NCBI GenBank assembly: GCA_012513545.1
Contig: JAAZCB010000458.1
Location: 1-5,392 of the forward strand
Reading direction: 5' to 3'
Source: Clostridiaceae bacterium
GTDB lineage: Bacteria > Bacillota_A > Clostridia > Acetivibrionales > Acetivibrionaceae
Length of the DNA: 5,392 nt
Of this stretch, positions 5,297-5,392 are shown piece by piece. Every line of letters starts with the position of its first letter. Positions within the stretch are counted from its first letter, which is position 1. Position numbers and translations under genes: made by a program. The notes beneath the pieces were generated by a model. It ran no database searches and was not told where the DNA came from. It saw only the letters and a program-made list of their open reading frames with translations.

Positions 5297-5392
5297 AAAT
5301 GTTGCGTCTCCTTGAAAGAAAATCAAAAATTAGCCTGCTTATTTTCTGTTCTTTTATCGAATTAGTGTTTATATATATTTGGGCTTTATTAA

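Overview
The window looks like chromosomal DNA of a low-GC, anaerobic, plant-fibre-degrading Clostridia (cellulolytic Clostridium / Ruminiclostridium / Acetivibrio type). The grounds are AT-rich spacers, strong GGAGG ribosome binding sites, an exported family-74 xyloglucanase resembling Clostridium thermocellum Xgh74A, a butanol-dehydrogenase-type iron alcohol dehydrogenase, and a bacteriohemerythrin. The genus is an inference; nothing here fixes the species.

Layout. Positions 1-1423 (minus) hold the N-terminal 474 codons of the GH74 enzyme, cut by the window edge. A 438-bp AT-rich divergent spacer follows; its right half carries a good sigma-A promoter (TTGATA-17-TATAAT) and a leader palindrome before the iron alcohol dehydrogenase (1862-3037, plus). 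That gene converges on a YjbQ/UPF0047-family gene (3275-3691, minus). The gap between them holds a possible bidirectional terminator and a GC-richer palindromic element (about 3118-3213) that looks like a dispersed repeat. Next is a bacteriohemerythrin gene (3967-4371, plus) with its own promoter and a strong terminator.

Positions 4427-4803 are a small scar zone. A REP-like repeat (GTGACAGGGGACGG...) lies directly against a decayed C-terminal piece of a tyrosine recombinase with two single-base frameshifts. The 3' end of a tRNA-Leu(UAG) gene on the minus strand follows. The tRNA has a consensus promoter (TTGACA-17-TATAAT) and a terminator whose pairing works only in its own direction. The arrangement suggests a lost element once integrated at the tRNA. 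The right end (4917-5296, minus) has two small unrecognised ORFs with ribosome binding sites: a 54-residue protein with one C-terminal membrane segment and a 40-residue soluble protein.

The genes do not form one pathway. Each sizeable gene appears to be its own transcription unit: xyloglucan breakdown outside the cell, NADPH-linked aldehyde/alcohol conversion, a thiamine-phosphate-synthase-like protein of uncertain role, and an oxygen- or iron-related di-iron protein. I found no convincing new multi-gene system. The items most worth a second look are the repeat elements, the recombinase scar at the tRNA, the leader palindrome of the dehydrogenase, and a His-to-Gln change at a hemerythrin iron-ligand position.
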